From JAOARY01 sp045345765 (lineage in GTDB: Bacteria; Bacillota; Clostridia; Peptostreptococcales; Peptostreptococcaceae), in the NCBI GenBank assembly GCA_045345765.1, contig CP148265.1:806001-870000 (forward strand): a stretch of DNA of 64,000 bases, read 5' to 3'. The notes under the pieces are model-generated. The model was not told the origin of the DNA, searched no databases, and saw only the letters and a list, made by a program, of their open reading frames with translations. Position numbers and translations under genes: made by a program. Below are positions 48,780 through 58,181 of this stretch, one piece after another. How positions within the stretch are numbered: position 1 is the first letter of the stretch; every line of letters begins with the position of its first letter.

Positions 48780-48935
48780 TAATGATAATTTATTTTTTAT
48801 AATAACGATTATCAAATGGTAATGATAATTTTTATAATTTATATTGACAAAAATATGTTTTTTGTGGTATCTTAATTACAGCATTGAAAATCATTATCAG
48901 CAAATAATAAATATGATTTTCATTTTCTATTGAAT
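48780..48935 (+). promoter_or_regulatory. feo operon promoter with Fur-box-like sequences
   Basis: TTGACA (48844-48849), 18-base spacer, TGGTATCTT as extended -10 (48865-48873). Fur-like GATAAT/ATTATC sequences flank it: ACGATTATCAAATGGTAATGA about 40 bases upstream, TTGAAAATCATTATCA at 48884-48899, and ATGATTTTCATTTTC near 48913. Their position over and after the start suits iron-dependent repression by a Fur-type protein. The rest of the 523-base gap 48512-49035 holds the larE terminator and AT-rich DNA. Confidence 0.65.
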
Positions 48936-49035
48936 AAAAAAAATATATATAAATAGTTTTTACACAAGATATAAAATATGGGGATTCGGGCTTCTAAACT
49001 GTTATATATTATATAAGGTGAAAGGGGCATATTAA

Positions 49036-49320
49036 ATGAGTGTTATTATAGTTGGTGGTCACGAAAGAATGGAGAGCGTTTATAAGAAGGTTGGTAAGAA
49101 ATACGGATGTAAGGTTAAAGTCTTTACACATATGGAAACTAATTTTCAAAAACGCATAGGAAATGCAGATTATATATTTATGCTTTCAGATGTTGTATCT
49201 CATAAATTAGTAAATACAGCTATGAAAGTTTCAAAGCAAAGAAAAATACCAAGAAAAAGACTTATAAATGGAAGTTTAACAACTGTTGAAGATACATTTA
49301 AAGAAGTTAAAGCAATTTAA
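49036..49320 (+). CDS. DUF2325 protein at the head of the feo operon
   Basis: Small cytosolic protein of 94 residues in the DUF2325 family. The Rossmann-like pattern MSVIIVGGHERMESVYKK, CKVKVFTHMETNF, ADYIFMLSDVVSHKLVN and IPRKRLINGS is typical. A GAAAGGGG site precedes the ATG. It is the first gene after the Fur-box region, 72 bases before feoA, so it likely belongs to the iron operon. Biochemical role unknown. Confidence 0.85.
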   Translation: MSVIIVGGHERMESVYKKVGKKYGCKVKVFTHMETNFQKRIGNADYIFMLSDVVSHKLVNTAMKVSKQRKIPRKRLINGSLTTVEDTFKEVKAI

Positions 49321-49392
49321 TATATAAAATGTAGCTATTATTTTTTACTATTATTGAGAATGAATATTTATTTCAAAGGAGGGTTTAAATTG

Positions 49393-49614
49393 ATGCCTTT
49401 AGCAATGTTATCACAAGGAGACTCGGCTGTTGTAAAAGCCATAAAATGGGGCAATGAAATGAAAAAAAGACTTACTGGGATGGGACTTATCGAAGGTAGC
49501 CCTATAAAATTAATATCTTCAAGTGGTAAAGATGGTTTTATCTTAGATGTTAAGGGTTCTAGACTAGTTGTAGGAAGAACTGTCGCTTTAAAAATATTAG
49601 TAGACAACGCATAA
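49393..49614 (+). CDS. feoA: FeoA-family ferrous iron transport protein, copy 1
   Basis: SH3-fold protein of 73 residues. MPLAMLSQGDSAVVKAI, KKRLTGMGLIEGSPIKLIS and GSRLVVGRTVALKILV are the FeoA pattern. Start at ATG 49393, behind AAGGAGGG; the upstream ATG gives 13 extra residues without a ribosome site. Believed to modulate FeoB. First of two adjacent copies, which differ clearly in sequence. Confidence 0.92.
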   Translation: MPLAMLSQGDSAVVKAIKWGNEMKKRLTGMGLIEGSPIKLISSSGKDGFILDVKGSRLVVGRTVALKILVDNA

Positions 49615-49626
49615 TAGGAGGGTAAA

Positions 49627-49848
49627 ATGAAAACTGTATTTGATTTAAAAGTTGGAGAATCAGGGATTATCAAGCTTATAAAAGCCTCAAGACCTGTAAA
49701 GAAAAGACTTATGGACATGGGTGTAGTTAGAGGAACATCTATATCTATAGAAAAAATTGCACCAATGGGTGATCCAATCGAAGTTAAGGTCAAAGGTTAT
49801 AATCTATCATTTAGAAAAGATGATGCAAAAAATATAGAAATCGAATAA
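49627..49848 (+). CDS. feoA: FeoA-family ferrous iron transport protein, copy 2
   Basis: SH3-fold FeoA of 73 residues: VFDLKVGESGIIKLIKA, KKRLMDMGVVRGTSISIEK, and GDPIEVKVKGYNLSFRKDDA. Lies 12 bases after copy 1 and 35 before feoB. TAGGAGGG before the ATG. Two FeoA proteins before FeoB is common in Clostridia. Confidence 0.93.
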   Translation: MKTVFDLKVGESGIIKLIKASRPVKKRLMDMGVVRGTSISIEKIAPMGDPIEVKVKGYNLSFRKDDAKNIEIE

Positions 49849-49883
49849 ATAAGCTTAGTTATTAAAGGAGATGAGTTTTTATA

Positions 49884-51872
49884 ATGAATAATGTAAAATT
49901 TGCTCTTGCTGGTAATCCAAATAGTGGTAAGACAACTTTATTTAATGCGCTAACAGGTGCAAGACAATATGTTGGAAACTGGCCAGGAGTTACAGTAGAG
50001 AAAAAAGAAGGAAAAGTATTACATAATAATAAAGAAGCACAGGTTATAGATTTGCCAGGTACTTATAGTTTATCACCTTATTCAATCGAAGAAATTATAG
50101 CAAGAGATTGTATAGTTGATGAAAGTCCTGATGTTGTAATAAACATAGTTGATGCATCAAACTTAGAAAGAAATTTATATCTATCTACACAACTAATTGA
50201 AATGGGTAAGCCAGTAGTTATTGCACTTAATATGATGGATGTTGCATCAAAAAGAGGTTATAAAATAGACTGTGATAAATTATCATCTTTAATGGGTGTT
50301 CCAGTAGTACCTATAGTAGCAAGCAAAAAAGATGGTATTGATAAACTATTAAATATAGCATTTGATATAGCTAAAGATAGTTTAACATTCAAAAGTACTC
50401 AAATTTCTTATGGTGATGTAATAGAAAAAGAAATTGAAAGTTTAGGACAAAAGATAAACGATTCTAATATATTAAAAAAATATAATAAAAGATGGTTAGC
50501 TCTTAAAATCATGGAAAATGATGAAAAAGTTCTTGATTTACTATCTTTAAAAGAAAGCTTTAATGAATATGAAGAATTAGAGTTTGAAATAACTGATAAA
50601 AAATACGAATTTATTGGAGAACTAATAGCCAATTCTGTTGTTAAACCAAAAGATGAAGGTCTTACTATATCAGATAAGATAGACAGAGTTATTACTAACA
50701 AATTATTAGGTATTCCTATGTTTGCTGCAATTATGATGTTTGTTTTTTATTTTACATTTGATGTTGTTGGTAATAAAATGTTAGATGCAATAGATGGATT
50801 CTTTGCTGATACTTTAACTCCTATGGCTTCTGATTTACTTATAAGTATAGGTACTGCTGATTGGTTACAATCACTTATAGTTGATGGTATTATTGGTGGT
50901 GTTGGTGGAGTATTAGTATTCCTACCTAATATAGTCTGTTTATTCTTAGCTATAACAATCTTAGAAGACAGTGGTTATATGGCTAGAGTTGCTTTTATAA
51001 TGGATAGAGCAATGAATAAAATAGGTCTTAATGGTAAAGCATTTGTTCCAATGATTTTAGGTTTTGGTTGTAATGCACCTGCTATAATGGGAACTAGAAC
51101 TTTAGAAAATGAAAAAGATAGATTAGTAGCAATACTTATAAATCCTTTTATGTCTTGTGCTGCTAGACTTCCTGTTTATACATTATTCGCTGCTGCATTC
51201 TTCAAAGGAAGCGAAAAAATAGTTGTTACTTCATTATATTTCTTAGGTATATTTGTAGCAATAATAGTTGGTCTTATATTTAAAAAGACATTATTTAAAA
51301 GTGATAGCATGCCTTTTGTAATGGAATTACCACCATATAGAATCCCAACATTCAAAAATGTTTTTCTTAGAGTTTGGGATAGAGCAAAAGGATTCTTAAT
51401 AAAAGCTGGTACATTAATATTTGCAGCTTCTATGGTATTATGGTTCATATTAGGATTTAATTTCTCAGGACCATCTGAAATGGTAGATAGTTTTGGAGCT
51501 AGTATCGGTGGTTTCTTAGCACCAATATTTGCACCTCTTGGTTTTGGTAACTGGCAAGCATCTTTATCATTATTAACAGGTTTACTTGCTAAAGAAGTTG
51601 TTGTTGCTAATATGTCTATAATTTACGGACTTGCAGAAGAACCTTCTGCTGCTGCATTTGCACAAACTTTATCAGCTACATTTACACAACTTAGTGCTTA
51701 TGCATTTATGGTATTTGTACTTCTTTATACTCCTTGTTTAGCAGTTATTGGGGTTATTAAAAGAGAAACAAATTCATGGAAATGGACTGGTTTTTCAGTA
51801 GCTTACCAATTCTTTGTTGCTTGGTTAGTTGCACTAATTGTTTACCAAGGTGGATTACTTCTTGGATTCTAG
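49884..51872 (+). CDS. feoB: Ferrous iron transporter FeoB
   Basis: Cytoplasmic-membrane Fe(II) uptake protein of 662 residues. The N-terminal G domain has G1 GNPNSGKTT (residues 10-18), G3 DLPGTYSLSPYS (about 55) and G4 NMMD (about 117). A helical insulator follows, then about eight membrane helices with two gate repeats: MILGFGCNAPAIMGTRTLEN (about 391) and SLLTGLLAKEVVVANMSI (about 562). Length is at the short end of the family. Overlapped downstream by the Cys-rich small protein's leader (11-base gap). Confidence 0.96.
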   Translation: MNNVKFALAGNPNSGKTTLFNALTGARQYVGNWPGVTVEKKEGKVLHNNKEAQVIDLPGTYSLSPYSIEEIIARDCIVDESPDVVINIVDASNLERNLYLSTQLIEMGKPVVIALNMMDVASKRGYKIDCDKLSSLMGVPVVPIVASKKDGIDKLLNIAFDIAKDSLTFKSTQISYGDVIEKEIESLGQKINDSNILKKYNKRWLALKIMENDEKVLDLLSLKESFNEYEELEFEITDKKYEFIGELIANSVVKPKDEGLTISDKIDRVITNKLLGIPMFAAIMMFVFYFTFDVVGNKMLDAIDGFFADTLTPMASDLLISIGTADWLQSLIVDGIIGGVGGVLVFLPNIVCLFLAITILEDSGYMARVAFIMDRAMNKIGLNGKAFVPMILGFGCNAPAIMGTRTLENEKDRLVAILINPFMSCAARLPVYTLFAAAFFKGSEKIVVTSLYFLGIFVAIIVGLIFKKTLFKSDSMPFVMELPPYRIPTFKNVFLRVWDRAKGFLIKAGTLIFAASMVLWFILGFNFSGPSEMVDSFGASIGGFLAPIFAPLGFGNWQASLSLLTGLLAKEVVVANMSIIYGLAEEPSAAAFAQTLSATFTQLSAYAFMVFVLLYTPCLAVIGVIKRETNSWKWTGFSVAYQFFVAWLVALIVYQGGLLLGF

Positions 51873-51883
51873 GAGATGATAGA

Positions 51884-52045
51884 ATGAATTTTCCTACTAT
51901 ATTGATATTATCTATGGTTATCTTATATGCAGTATTTGCTATAAAAAAATTCTACAAAACAGATAGCTGTTGTTCAACAAGCGGATGCAAAGGTTGTTCC
52001 AAATCTTGTTCCACTCAATATACAGATTTAAAAATAAAAAGATAA
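51884..52045 (+). CDS. FeoB-associated Cys-rich membrane protein
   Basis: Product of 53 residues: one N-terminal membrane helix (TILILSMVILYAVFAIKKFY) and a Cys-rich tail with CCSTSGCKGCSKSC, six Cys in all. Matches the small Cys-rich proteins coded directly after feoB. Starts 11 bases after feoB with GGAGATG as ribosome site. The Cys cluster may bind Fe(II) or an Fe-S unit during transport; not proven. Confidence 0.85.
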   Translation: MNFPTILILSMVILYAVFAIKKFYKTDSCCSTSGCKGCSKSCSTQYTDLKIKR

Positions 52046-52080
52046 TAAAAAAATGCCATAAAATTTATGGCATTTTTTTT
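52046..52080 (+). terminator. Intrinsic terminator of the feo operon
   Basis: AAAATGCCATAAA / TTTATGGCATTTT arms with T-run. Confidence 0.92.
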
Positions 52081-52089
52081 ATTATCTTT

Positions 52090-52548
52090 TTATTTTTCTA
52101 CATATAATTTCGAAAGTATTTCACTTATATGTCTATTAAATATATATCCTTTTAATGTTCCTTTTTCTATGTTTTTTCTCGCTCTTGCCTTGAATTCTTC
52201 ACACCAATTCAATTTATTATTTTCATCAAATTCCGTCATATTTACCTTAGCAGCCTTTGGACTAAATGTAATTATAGCATGTTCCTCATTCGTAATTTGA
52301 TTTTGTGATAATAACTGATCACAAACCTCTTTAAATTCTTCAAAAGTAGCATTTTTTATGTCGTGTTTAACTGTTATATTCTGCACTTGTTTCTTATGTA
52401 CTACATTTGCCTTAATTTTTTTTGCAATTTCTAAAAAATTATCTTCTTTAATAGTATTACTATTATCCTTATTTTCCTTTAAACTTTTAATTTCATTATC
52501 TAGAAAGCTTTTAATATTATTATGTCCATAATTATTTACTTCCTTCAT
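52090..52548 (-). CDS. Uncharacterised protein
   Basis: No family recognised. The 152-residue product is soluble, begins with a helical charged stretch (KSFLDNEIKSLKENKDNSN), and has a more ordered C-terminal half with an ITFSPKAAKVNMTEFD strand region and WCEEFKARARKNIEKGTLKG. Start chosen at ATG 52548, behind GGAAGG with nine bases spacing; the ATG nine bases earlier abuts that site. Convergent with the feo operon and shares its terminator region. Confidence 0.6.
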   Translation of the reverse strand: MKEVNNYGHNNIKSFLDNEIKSLKENKDNSNTIKEDNFLEIAKKIKANVVHKKQVQNITVKHDIKNATFEEFKEVCDQLLSQNQITNEEHAIITFSPKAAKVNMTEFDENNKLNWCEEFKARARKNIEKGTLKGYIFNRHISEILSKLYVEK

Positions 52549-52762
52549 ATAAACCATCCTTCCTCGACTTTGCAAAATATATAAACTCCATATTTAAATT
52601 TCTAATAGATATGCATATATACAAATATAAATTTTATAATAATATTAATATAATTTAATTTTATATTTCACTTCTATATCATCATCTAAACTTATTGGTA
52701 TTTCTATATATTTCGTAAAAATAAAGATGATTTTTTCTAGTTCTTTTTGACCGTATTTAATT

Positions 52763-53479
52763 CTATATATTTTTATTTCTTCTTGCAAAATCTATAAATC
52801 TAAATTTATCTGGTCTATGTCTTGATTCTGTATATTGAAATAAACTCGCATCATTTAAATATACATGTGACTTAACTACAACTACCATATCAAAATTTTT
52901 CATATCTAATAATTTATAATCTTCATTAGTAGCACCTTCGACCGTTATTTCTTTTTTTGCAAAGCTTATATCTAATTTTTTTTCATCTTCTAAATAATTA
53001 TAAATTGAATCTTTGCATATATTTTCATCCAAATAGTCTACTACCTTGGAATTCAAATAATCTTTATCCAGAATAATATTTTCTCCATCAATATTCCTAA
53101 CCCTTATAACTTCCCATATCTTTTGATTTTCTAAATTAAGCTCTTTTTTTATATATGCTTCAGGATCTTTTAATTCTAATTTATCTAATATTGTTATAGA
53201 ATTCTTATTTAATTTTTTTGATAATTCTTTAAATGTTACAAGTCCCGAAACAGGAAAATCAAATTTATTTATATCCAAAACAAATGACCCCTTACCTTTT
53301 ATCTTTTGGATAAAACCATTTTGTGCTAGTAAATTAAGTGCCTTTCTTATAGTTTCTCTTGAAACTTCATATTTCTTTATAAATTCATTTTCCGAAAGCA
53401 ATTTATCATTAGGTTTTAATTTATTTTTTTCTATTTGAGATACTAAATCATTATAAATCATCATATATTTACTTTTCAT
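52763..53479 (-). CDS. treR: GntR-family trehalose operon repressor
   Basis: Repressor of 238 residues. The N-terminal winged helix (LKPNDKLLSENEFIKKYEVS, SRETIRKALNLLAQNGFIQK, GKGSFVLD; residues 20-70) is of the GntR/HutC type, and a UTRA ligand domain follows (about 95-235, VIRVRNIDGENIILDKDYL, FQYTESRHRPDKFRFIDFARR). Context with treA and treB, plus matching operator palindromes, supports TreR, which in Bacillus senses trehalose 6-phosphate. Transcribed separately, after the treA terminator. Confidence 0.88.
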   Translation of the reverse strand: MKSKYMMIYNDLVSQIEKNKLKPNDKLLSENEFIKKYEVSRETIRKALNLLAQNGFIQKIKGKGSFVLDINKFDFPVSGLVTFKELSKKLNKNSITILDKLELKDPEAYIKKELNLENQKIWEVIRVRNIDGENIILDKDYLNSKVVDYLDENICKDSIYNYLEDEKKLDISFAKKEITVEGATNEDYKLLDMKNFDMVVVVKSHVYLNDASLFQYTESRHRPDKFRFIDFARRNKNI

Positions 53480-53501
53480 CGTTTAATCCACCGACCTTCT
53501 T

Positions 53502-53517
53502 CTTATATATACAAGTT
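53502..53517 (-). promoter_or_regulatory. TreR-type operator before treR
   Basis: Minus-strand ACTTGTATATATAAG closely matches the ACTTGTATATACAACT and ACTTGTACATACAAGT palindromes in front of treB. It sits about 20 bases before the treR start, which suggests autorepression. Confidence 0.6.
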
Positions 53518-53576
53518 CATTCTAACAATAATAATTACTTTATTCAAACTAAATTTATAAATATATAATTTAACTA

Positions 53577-53605
53577 AAAAAGCGGGATTAAATATCCCAC
53601 TCTTT
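53577..53605 (-). terminator. Intrinsic terminator after treA
   Basis: GTGGGAT / ATCCCGC arms with TTTTTT on the minus strand, separating treB-treA from treR. Confidence 0.85.
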
Positions 53606-53662
53606 TAAAATCATTATATATATCACAAAATTTATTTGTTATTTTACAAACTAAATTCTAAG

Positions 53663-55345
53663 TTATGATATTAAATACACTATTGATTCATATGGTCTTA
53701 AATTAATATTTGCAATATCCTTTTTAACATCTTTATAATTACTTATCAATATCTCTATATTTTTATATTTTTGCTTCATAAATTTTTGCTTTATAAAATC
53801 ATCTTCAAATATATTAAGCTTATAATCTTTTAAATAGAAATTATTTATAACCAAAAGCATTTTATCTTCATAATTTCTAACATAAGAATAAACATTATTA
53901 TCTTCTTTAAATATTATCTTATAATCACCCTTAGAAACTATATCATATTCTTTTCTTATTTGTATCAATTTCTTATAATGATAAAATATAGAATCTTTAT
54001 CTTCTAATGCATTTTTTATATTTATTTCTTTATAATTATTCGATACACTAAGCCAAGGTTTTGCTTTTGAAAATCCAGCATTAATTTCATCATTCCAATG
54101 AATTGGAGTTCTCGAATTATCTCTTGATTTTTCTTTTATAAGAGCCATTACATTATCTTTTGTTATTCCTTGTTTTATCTTTTCATTATATATATTTATT
54201 GATTCAACATCTTTATATTTATTTATATCATCAAAATTAGGATTAGTCATTCCAATTTCTTCTCCTTGATAAATATATGGAGTCCCTTTCATCAGATGAA
54301 TTGATGTAGCCAGCATTTTAGCTGATTCTTTATGATATTTTTTTATGTCACCAAATCTTGATACAATCCTTGGCTGGTCATGGTTGCACCAAAATAGAGC
54401 ATTCCACGCATTTTTTTCATCCATTTTTGTCTGCCAATTATCAAATAAATCTTTTAATTTGTGAAAATCAAAATCCATAAGTGACCATTTTTGACCATCT
54501 TTATAATCCACTTTTAGATGATGAAAATTAAATACCATTGATAGTTCTTTTTCATCTTTAGATGAATATTTTATACAGTTTTCAATATTTGTAGAAGACA
54601 TTTCTCCAACAGTTATAATATCTTTATATTTTCCAAATGTATTTTTGTTTAATTCTTTTAAATAATCATGTATCTTATGTCCATCTGTATAGAATCTTCT
54701 TCCATCACCTATATAATCATCTTCATATACTTTTGGCTTTGATATTAAATTTATAACATCTAATCTAAATCCTTTTACACCTTTTTCAATCCAAAAATTC
54801 ACTATATCATATACTTCATTTCTTACGTTGGCATTCTCCCAATTAAGATCCGCTTGTGTTTCATCAAATAAATGCAAATAATATTCATCAAATTCCTTTG
54901 CATATTTCCAAGCACTTCCTCCAAATTTTGATATCCAATTTGTAGGCGGCTTATCATCTTTAGAATTTTTAAAAATATAATAATTTTTATATTTCTCATT
55001 ACCTTTTAATGCTTCCTTAAACCATATATGTTCTGTAGATGTATGATTAAAAACCATATCTAACATTATATCTATATCTTTTTTATTTGCCTCTTTTACT
55101 AATTCCTCAAAATCATTCATAGTTCCAAATCTGCTATCTATATTTTTATAATCCGAAACATCATAACCATTATCATTTTGTGGTGATATATAAAATGGTG
55201 TTAACCAAATATAATCGACTCCTAATTCCTTTATATAATCTAATTTTTCTATAACTCCTTTTAAATCTCCGTATCCATCATTATTAGAATCATAAAATGA
55301 TTTTGGATATATCTGATATACACAGCTTTTTGTAAAATCTTTCAT
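53663..55345 (-). CDS. treA: Trehalose-6-phosphate hydrolase (GH13)
   Basis: Cytosolic glycoside hydrolase of 560 residues giving glucose and glucose 6-phosphate. The GH13 regions are intact: DIMLDMVFNHTSTEH (about residue 95, region I), GFRLDVINLI with nucleophile Asp (about 197), VGEMSS with acid Glu (about 252), and WCNHDQPRIVSRFGD (about 318, transition-state Asp). Gene order with treB PTS and TreR identifies the substrate. It could in principle be an oligo-1,6-glucosidase, but the context argues against that. Confidence 0.93.
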   Translation of the reverse strand: MKDFTKSCVYQIYPKSFYDSNNDGYGDLKGVIEKLDYIKELGVDYIWLTPFYISPQNDNGYDVSDYKNIDSRFGTMNDFEELVKEANKKDIDIMLDMVFNHTSTEHIWFKEALKGNEKYKNYYIFKNSKDDKPPTNWISKFGGSAWKYAKEFDEYYLHLFDETQADLNWENANVRNEVYDIVNFWIEKGVKGFRLDVINLISKPKVYEDDYIGDGRRFYTDGHKIHDYLKELNKNTFGKYKDIITVGEMSSTNIENCIKYSSKDEKELSMVFNFHHLKVDYKDGQKWSLMDFDFHKLKDLFDNWQTKMDEKNAWNALFWCNHDQPRIVSRFGDIKKYHKESAKMLATSIHLMKGTPYIYQGEEIGMTNPNFDDINKYKDVESINIYNEKIKQGITKDNVMALIKEKSRDNSRTPIHWNDEINAGFSKAKPWLSVSNNYKEINIKNALEDKDSIFYHYKKLIQIRKEYDIVSKGDYKIIFKEDNNVYSYVRNYEDKMLLVINNFYLKDYKLNIFEDDFIKQKFMKQKYKNIEILISNYKDVKKDIANINLRPYESIVYLIS

Positions 55346-55470
55346 AACAAACTCCTCTTTTATATTCCGCTTAAATTTATAAAGTATATCAAAGCCAAAT
55401 CATTATTAAATAAATAATAAAAATTCAAACTCAAATATACTTTATATAAATCATTTATTAACTAGCTTTT

Positions 55471-56910
55471 TTATTTTTTGCATTGTATTTTTGCATTGTA
55501 TTTTTGCATTATATTTTTCTTTTTAAATATTATTGTTAAAAAATAAGGTACTACGATTGCAATAATCATAGCTATAAAGAACATAAACATAAATTCAGGT
55601 TTTATAGATAATATTCCTGGAATCCCTCCAACTCCAATTGAATTTGCCATTATCCCTGTACTTACCGATAATACTCCTGCAATACAAGATCCTATCATAG
55701 CTGCTACAAATGGATATACATATTTAAGATTAATCCCAAACATAGCTGGTTCTGTAACACCTAAATAGCATGAAATCATAGCAGGTATAGATACTTGTTT
55801 TTCTTTTTCATCATTTTTGTTAATTTTTATCATTGCAAGAACAGCTGAACCTTGTGCAATATTTGAAAGTGCAATCATTGGCCATAAATTAGTTCCATTA
55901 AATTCGCTCATAAGTTGTAAATCTATAGCATTTGTCATATGGTGTAATCCAGTTATTACAAGTGGTGCATATAAGAATCCAAATATCGCAGCAAATAACC
56001 ATCCAAATGCAGAAGTAAGTCCAGCATAAACAATATTTGAAATATAAGAACCTAAAGTCCAACCAATTGGTCCAAGTATTGTATGTGCAATCAAAACAGT
56101 TGGAACTAATGATAAGAATGGTACAACAATCATAGATATATAGCTTGGTACAATTTTTCTTATCTTAAGTTCTAAATTAGCAAATGTAAATCCTGCTAAT
56201 ATCGCTGGTATTACCTGTGCCTGATATCCAATCATTTTAATTTTTACAAATCCAAAATCCCACACAGGTGGTACTGCTCCTGATGCAACTGCATAAGCAT
56301 TTAATAATTGTGGTGATACTAAAGTAATCCCAAGAACTATCCCAAGAATCTGAGTCGCACCCATTTTCTTAGATATAGACCATGTAATTCCTACAGGAAG
56401 AAAGAAAAATATAGCTTCCCCTATTAACCATAGAAAATGATGAACTCCTGCAAAAAACTGAGATGTCTCTACTAAAGTTTTAGTACCATCTTCTAACATT
56501 TTTATATCACCAATAATATTTCTAAAACCAAGTATAAGTCCACCAACAACTATTGCTGGTATAATAGGTGCAAATATTTCACCTAAATGTGCAATTAATC
56601 TTTGTAATAAAGACATATTTTTTTTCGCATCTGATTTTGCTTCTGATTTACTAACCCCATCAACACCTGATAATTTTATAAATTCATTATAAAAAGTAGA
56701 CACTTCATTACCAATAATTATTTGAAATTGTCCTCCTTGTATAAACGTTCCTTTAACAATTTCTAAACTTTCGATTTTTTCCTTACTAGCTTTATCATTA
56801 TTATTTAAAACAAAGCGCATCCTTGTAGCACAATGCGATACCGAATAAACGTTTTCTTTTGAACCAATATAATCTAATAACAGCCTCGCTTCATTAGCAA
56901 ATTTATTCAT
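55471..56910 (-). CDS. treB: PTS trehalose-specific EIIBC permease
   Basis: Membrane transporter of 479 residues. The EIIB domain comes first, with phospho-Cys27 in SHCATRMRFVL. The EIIC domain follows from about residue 105 (IFAPIIPAIVVGGLILGFRN, GLHHMTNAIDLQL, VTEPAMFGINLKYVYPF). No EIIA, so it borrows a glucose-type EIIA, possibly that at 34547. The last ten residues (QKYNAKIQCKK) come from a 13-base tandem repeat. AAAGGAGAGG before the ATG; first gene of treB-treA. Confidence 0.93.
   Translation of the reverse strand: MNKFANEARLLLDYIGSKENVYSVSHCATRMRFVLNNNDKASKEKIESLEIVKGTFIQGGQFQIIIGNEVSTFYNEFIKLSGVDGVSKSEAKSDAKKNMSLLQRLIAHLGEIFAPIIPAIVVGGLILGFRNIIGDIKMLEDGTKTLVETSQFFAGVHHFLWLIGEAIFFFLPVGITWSISKKMGATQILGIVLGITLVSPQLLNAYAVASGAVPPVWDFGFVKIKMIGYQAQVIPAILAGFTFANLELKIRKIVPSYISMIVVPFLSLVPTVLIAHTILGPIGWTLGSYISNIVYAGLTSAFGWLFAAIFGFLYAPLVITGLHHMTNAIDLQLMSEFNGTNLWPMIALSNIAQGSAVLAMIKINKNDEKEKQVSIPAMISCYLGVTEPAMFGINLKYVYPFVAAMIGSCIAGVLSVSTGIMANSIGVGGIPGILSIKPEFMFMFFIAMIIAIVVPYFLTIIFKKKNIMQKYNAKIQCKK
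55475..55513. repeat. Three 13-base tandem repeats at the 3' end of treB
   Basis: TTTTTGCATTGTA is repeated at 55475-55487 and 55488-55500, and with one change at 55501-55513. Since 13 is not a multiple of three, each unit is read in a different frame and any gain or loss changes the TreB C-terminus. Confidence 0.92.
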
Positions 56911-56936
56911 TACATCCTCTCCTTTAAAAACCTTCG

Positions 56937-56996
56937 ACTTGTATATACAACTTTAATTCTTAAATCCAGTTTAACTTGTACATACAAGTTTGTCAA
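56937..56996 (-). promoter_or_regulatory. treB promoter with two TreR operators
   Basis: Minus-strand TTGACA (56996-56991), 17-base spacer and TAAACT (56973-56968). The spacer is almost exactly the palindrome ACTTGTATGTACAAGT, and a second palindrome AGTTGTATATACAAGT lies at 56952-56937 past the start. TTGTATATACAA-type sites are the known TreR operator pattern in Bacillus, so steric repression is expected. Confidence 0.82.
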
Positions 56997-57118
56997 TAAA
57001 AAAATATAGACAATTAAAAATCTTTTGTATAATTGATAACTCAAATTAACTATTATAAACAGCTATTATCATTTTATCAATTATATCGATTTTAATTATC
57101 TATATCTATAAAAATATA

Positions 57119-58156
57119 TTAATATATATTTTGGGGTAGCATTTTATCAAATTTTTTGACATCAAATTCATTTATTTTCTTTAAATCTTTCAAATTATAT
57201 TCTGAAATTTTAATTTTTTTATTATCTTCTTCCATAAAATATATACTATCTTCTTTAACTAAAGATGAAAATATATATTTATTTAAATTTAATGTCTTTA
57301 TCTCTTTAAAATCTTTAGATAATATATTTATAGTTCCACTCAAATTAACTACATATATTTTATCTTTGTATTCAAATATATTTATACTAGTATCATATTC
57401 CTCGTTATATGTTTTTAAATTCAAATAAGAAATATCATCTTTCTTTATATTATATCTCATCAAATTAAAACCTTTTAAAATAGAAGAACTTCCTACATAT
57501 AAATAGTCTCCTATTTTTTTTATTACCTCGCATTTACTAGAATCTTTTAATTTTATTTTTTTTATTATTTCTAGACTCTTTAAATCTATTATATTAAAAA
57601 ATTGTTCAAAAGCCTTTTTATCTTCATTATAATAATCCGTTCTTAAATAAATTTTTTCATCAAAGACTTTTGCTCGTAAACTAATTCCCTTTAAATTTAT
57701 ATTTTTCTCTTTTTTTAAACTCTTATCTTGACCTTTATAATTTAAATTAAGCAAAGTTTCATTAAATTTTGTGTTATGAAGCGTTAATAAATAATCTTCA
57801 TAAAACTCTATAAATATAGGATGTATTTTTGTTTTTATTTTTTTTATTTTATCTACACCCTTATCCAATATGAATATCTCATCTGAAAACTGTGAAGGAA
57901 TGTATAGATTTTTATCATAATCGTAATTAGCTAAATTACAATTTGAACCTTCAAAATCATATTCCTCTAATACTTCACCACCATAATCAAATTCTACTAA
58001 TTTACTTTTTTGATTATCTACAGATGTATATAATATTTTAATTCCATTTTTATATGATTTTGCCTCTATATTTGCATTTTGATAAAAAGCTAGTATCGAA
58101 ATCATAATTATAAAAATTATCAGCTTAAAACCAAAACTTCTTTCTTTAATTAACAT
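57119..58156 (-). CDS. Exported protein of unknown function, possible beta-propeller
   Basis: Product of 345 residues with an N-terminal hydrophobic anchor (FKLIIFIIMISILAFY, residues 9-24). The rest consists of short beta-rich units such as SNCNLANYDYDKNLYIPSQ, EIFILDKGVDKIKKIKT, YLYVGSSSILKGFNLMRYN and KIYVVNLSGTINILSKDFK, spaced about 45 residues, suggesting a YncE-like propeller. No specific family recognised. It begins 25 bases after the YiiX-like hydrolase gene and probably shares its transcript. Confidence 0.7.
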   Translation of the reverse strand: MLIKERSFGFKLIIFIIMISILAFYQNANIEAKSYKNGIKILYTSVDNQKSKLVEFDYGGEVLEEYDFEGSNCNLANYDYDKNLYIPSQFSDEIFILDKGVDKIKKIKTKIHPIFIEFYEDYLLTLHNTKFNETLLNLNYKGQDKSLKKEKNINLKGISLRAKVFDEKIYLRTDYYNEDKKAFEQFFNIIDLKSLEIIKKIKLKDSSKCEVIKKIGDYLYVGSSSILKGFNLMRYNIKKDDISYLNLKTYNEEYDTSINIFEYKDKIYVVNLSGTINILSKDFKEIKTLNLNKYIFSSLVKEDSIYFMEEDNKKIKISEYNLKDLKKINEFDVKKFDKMLPQNIY

Positions 58157-58181
58157 TTAAGCACCTATTTTCTAAACTTTT

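Noticed and set aside
49368..49793. 141-codon open frame on the minus strand over feoA
   Set aside because: It is antisense to both feoA genes, has no ribosome site and its protein looks like a shadow of their codon use.
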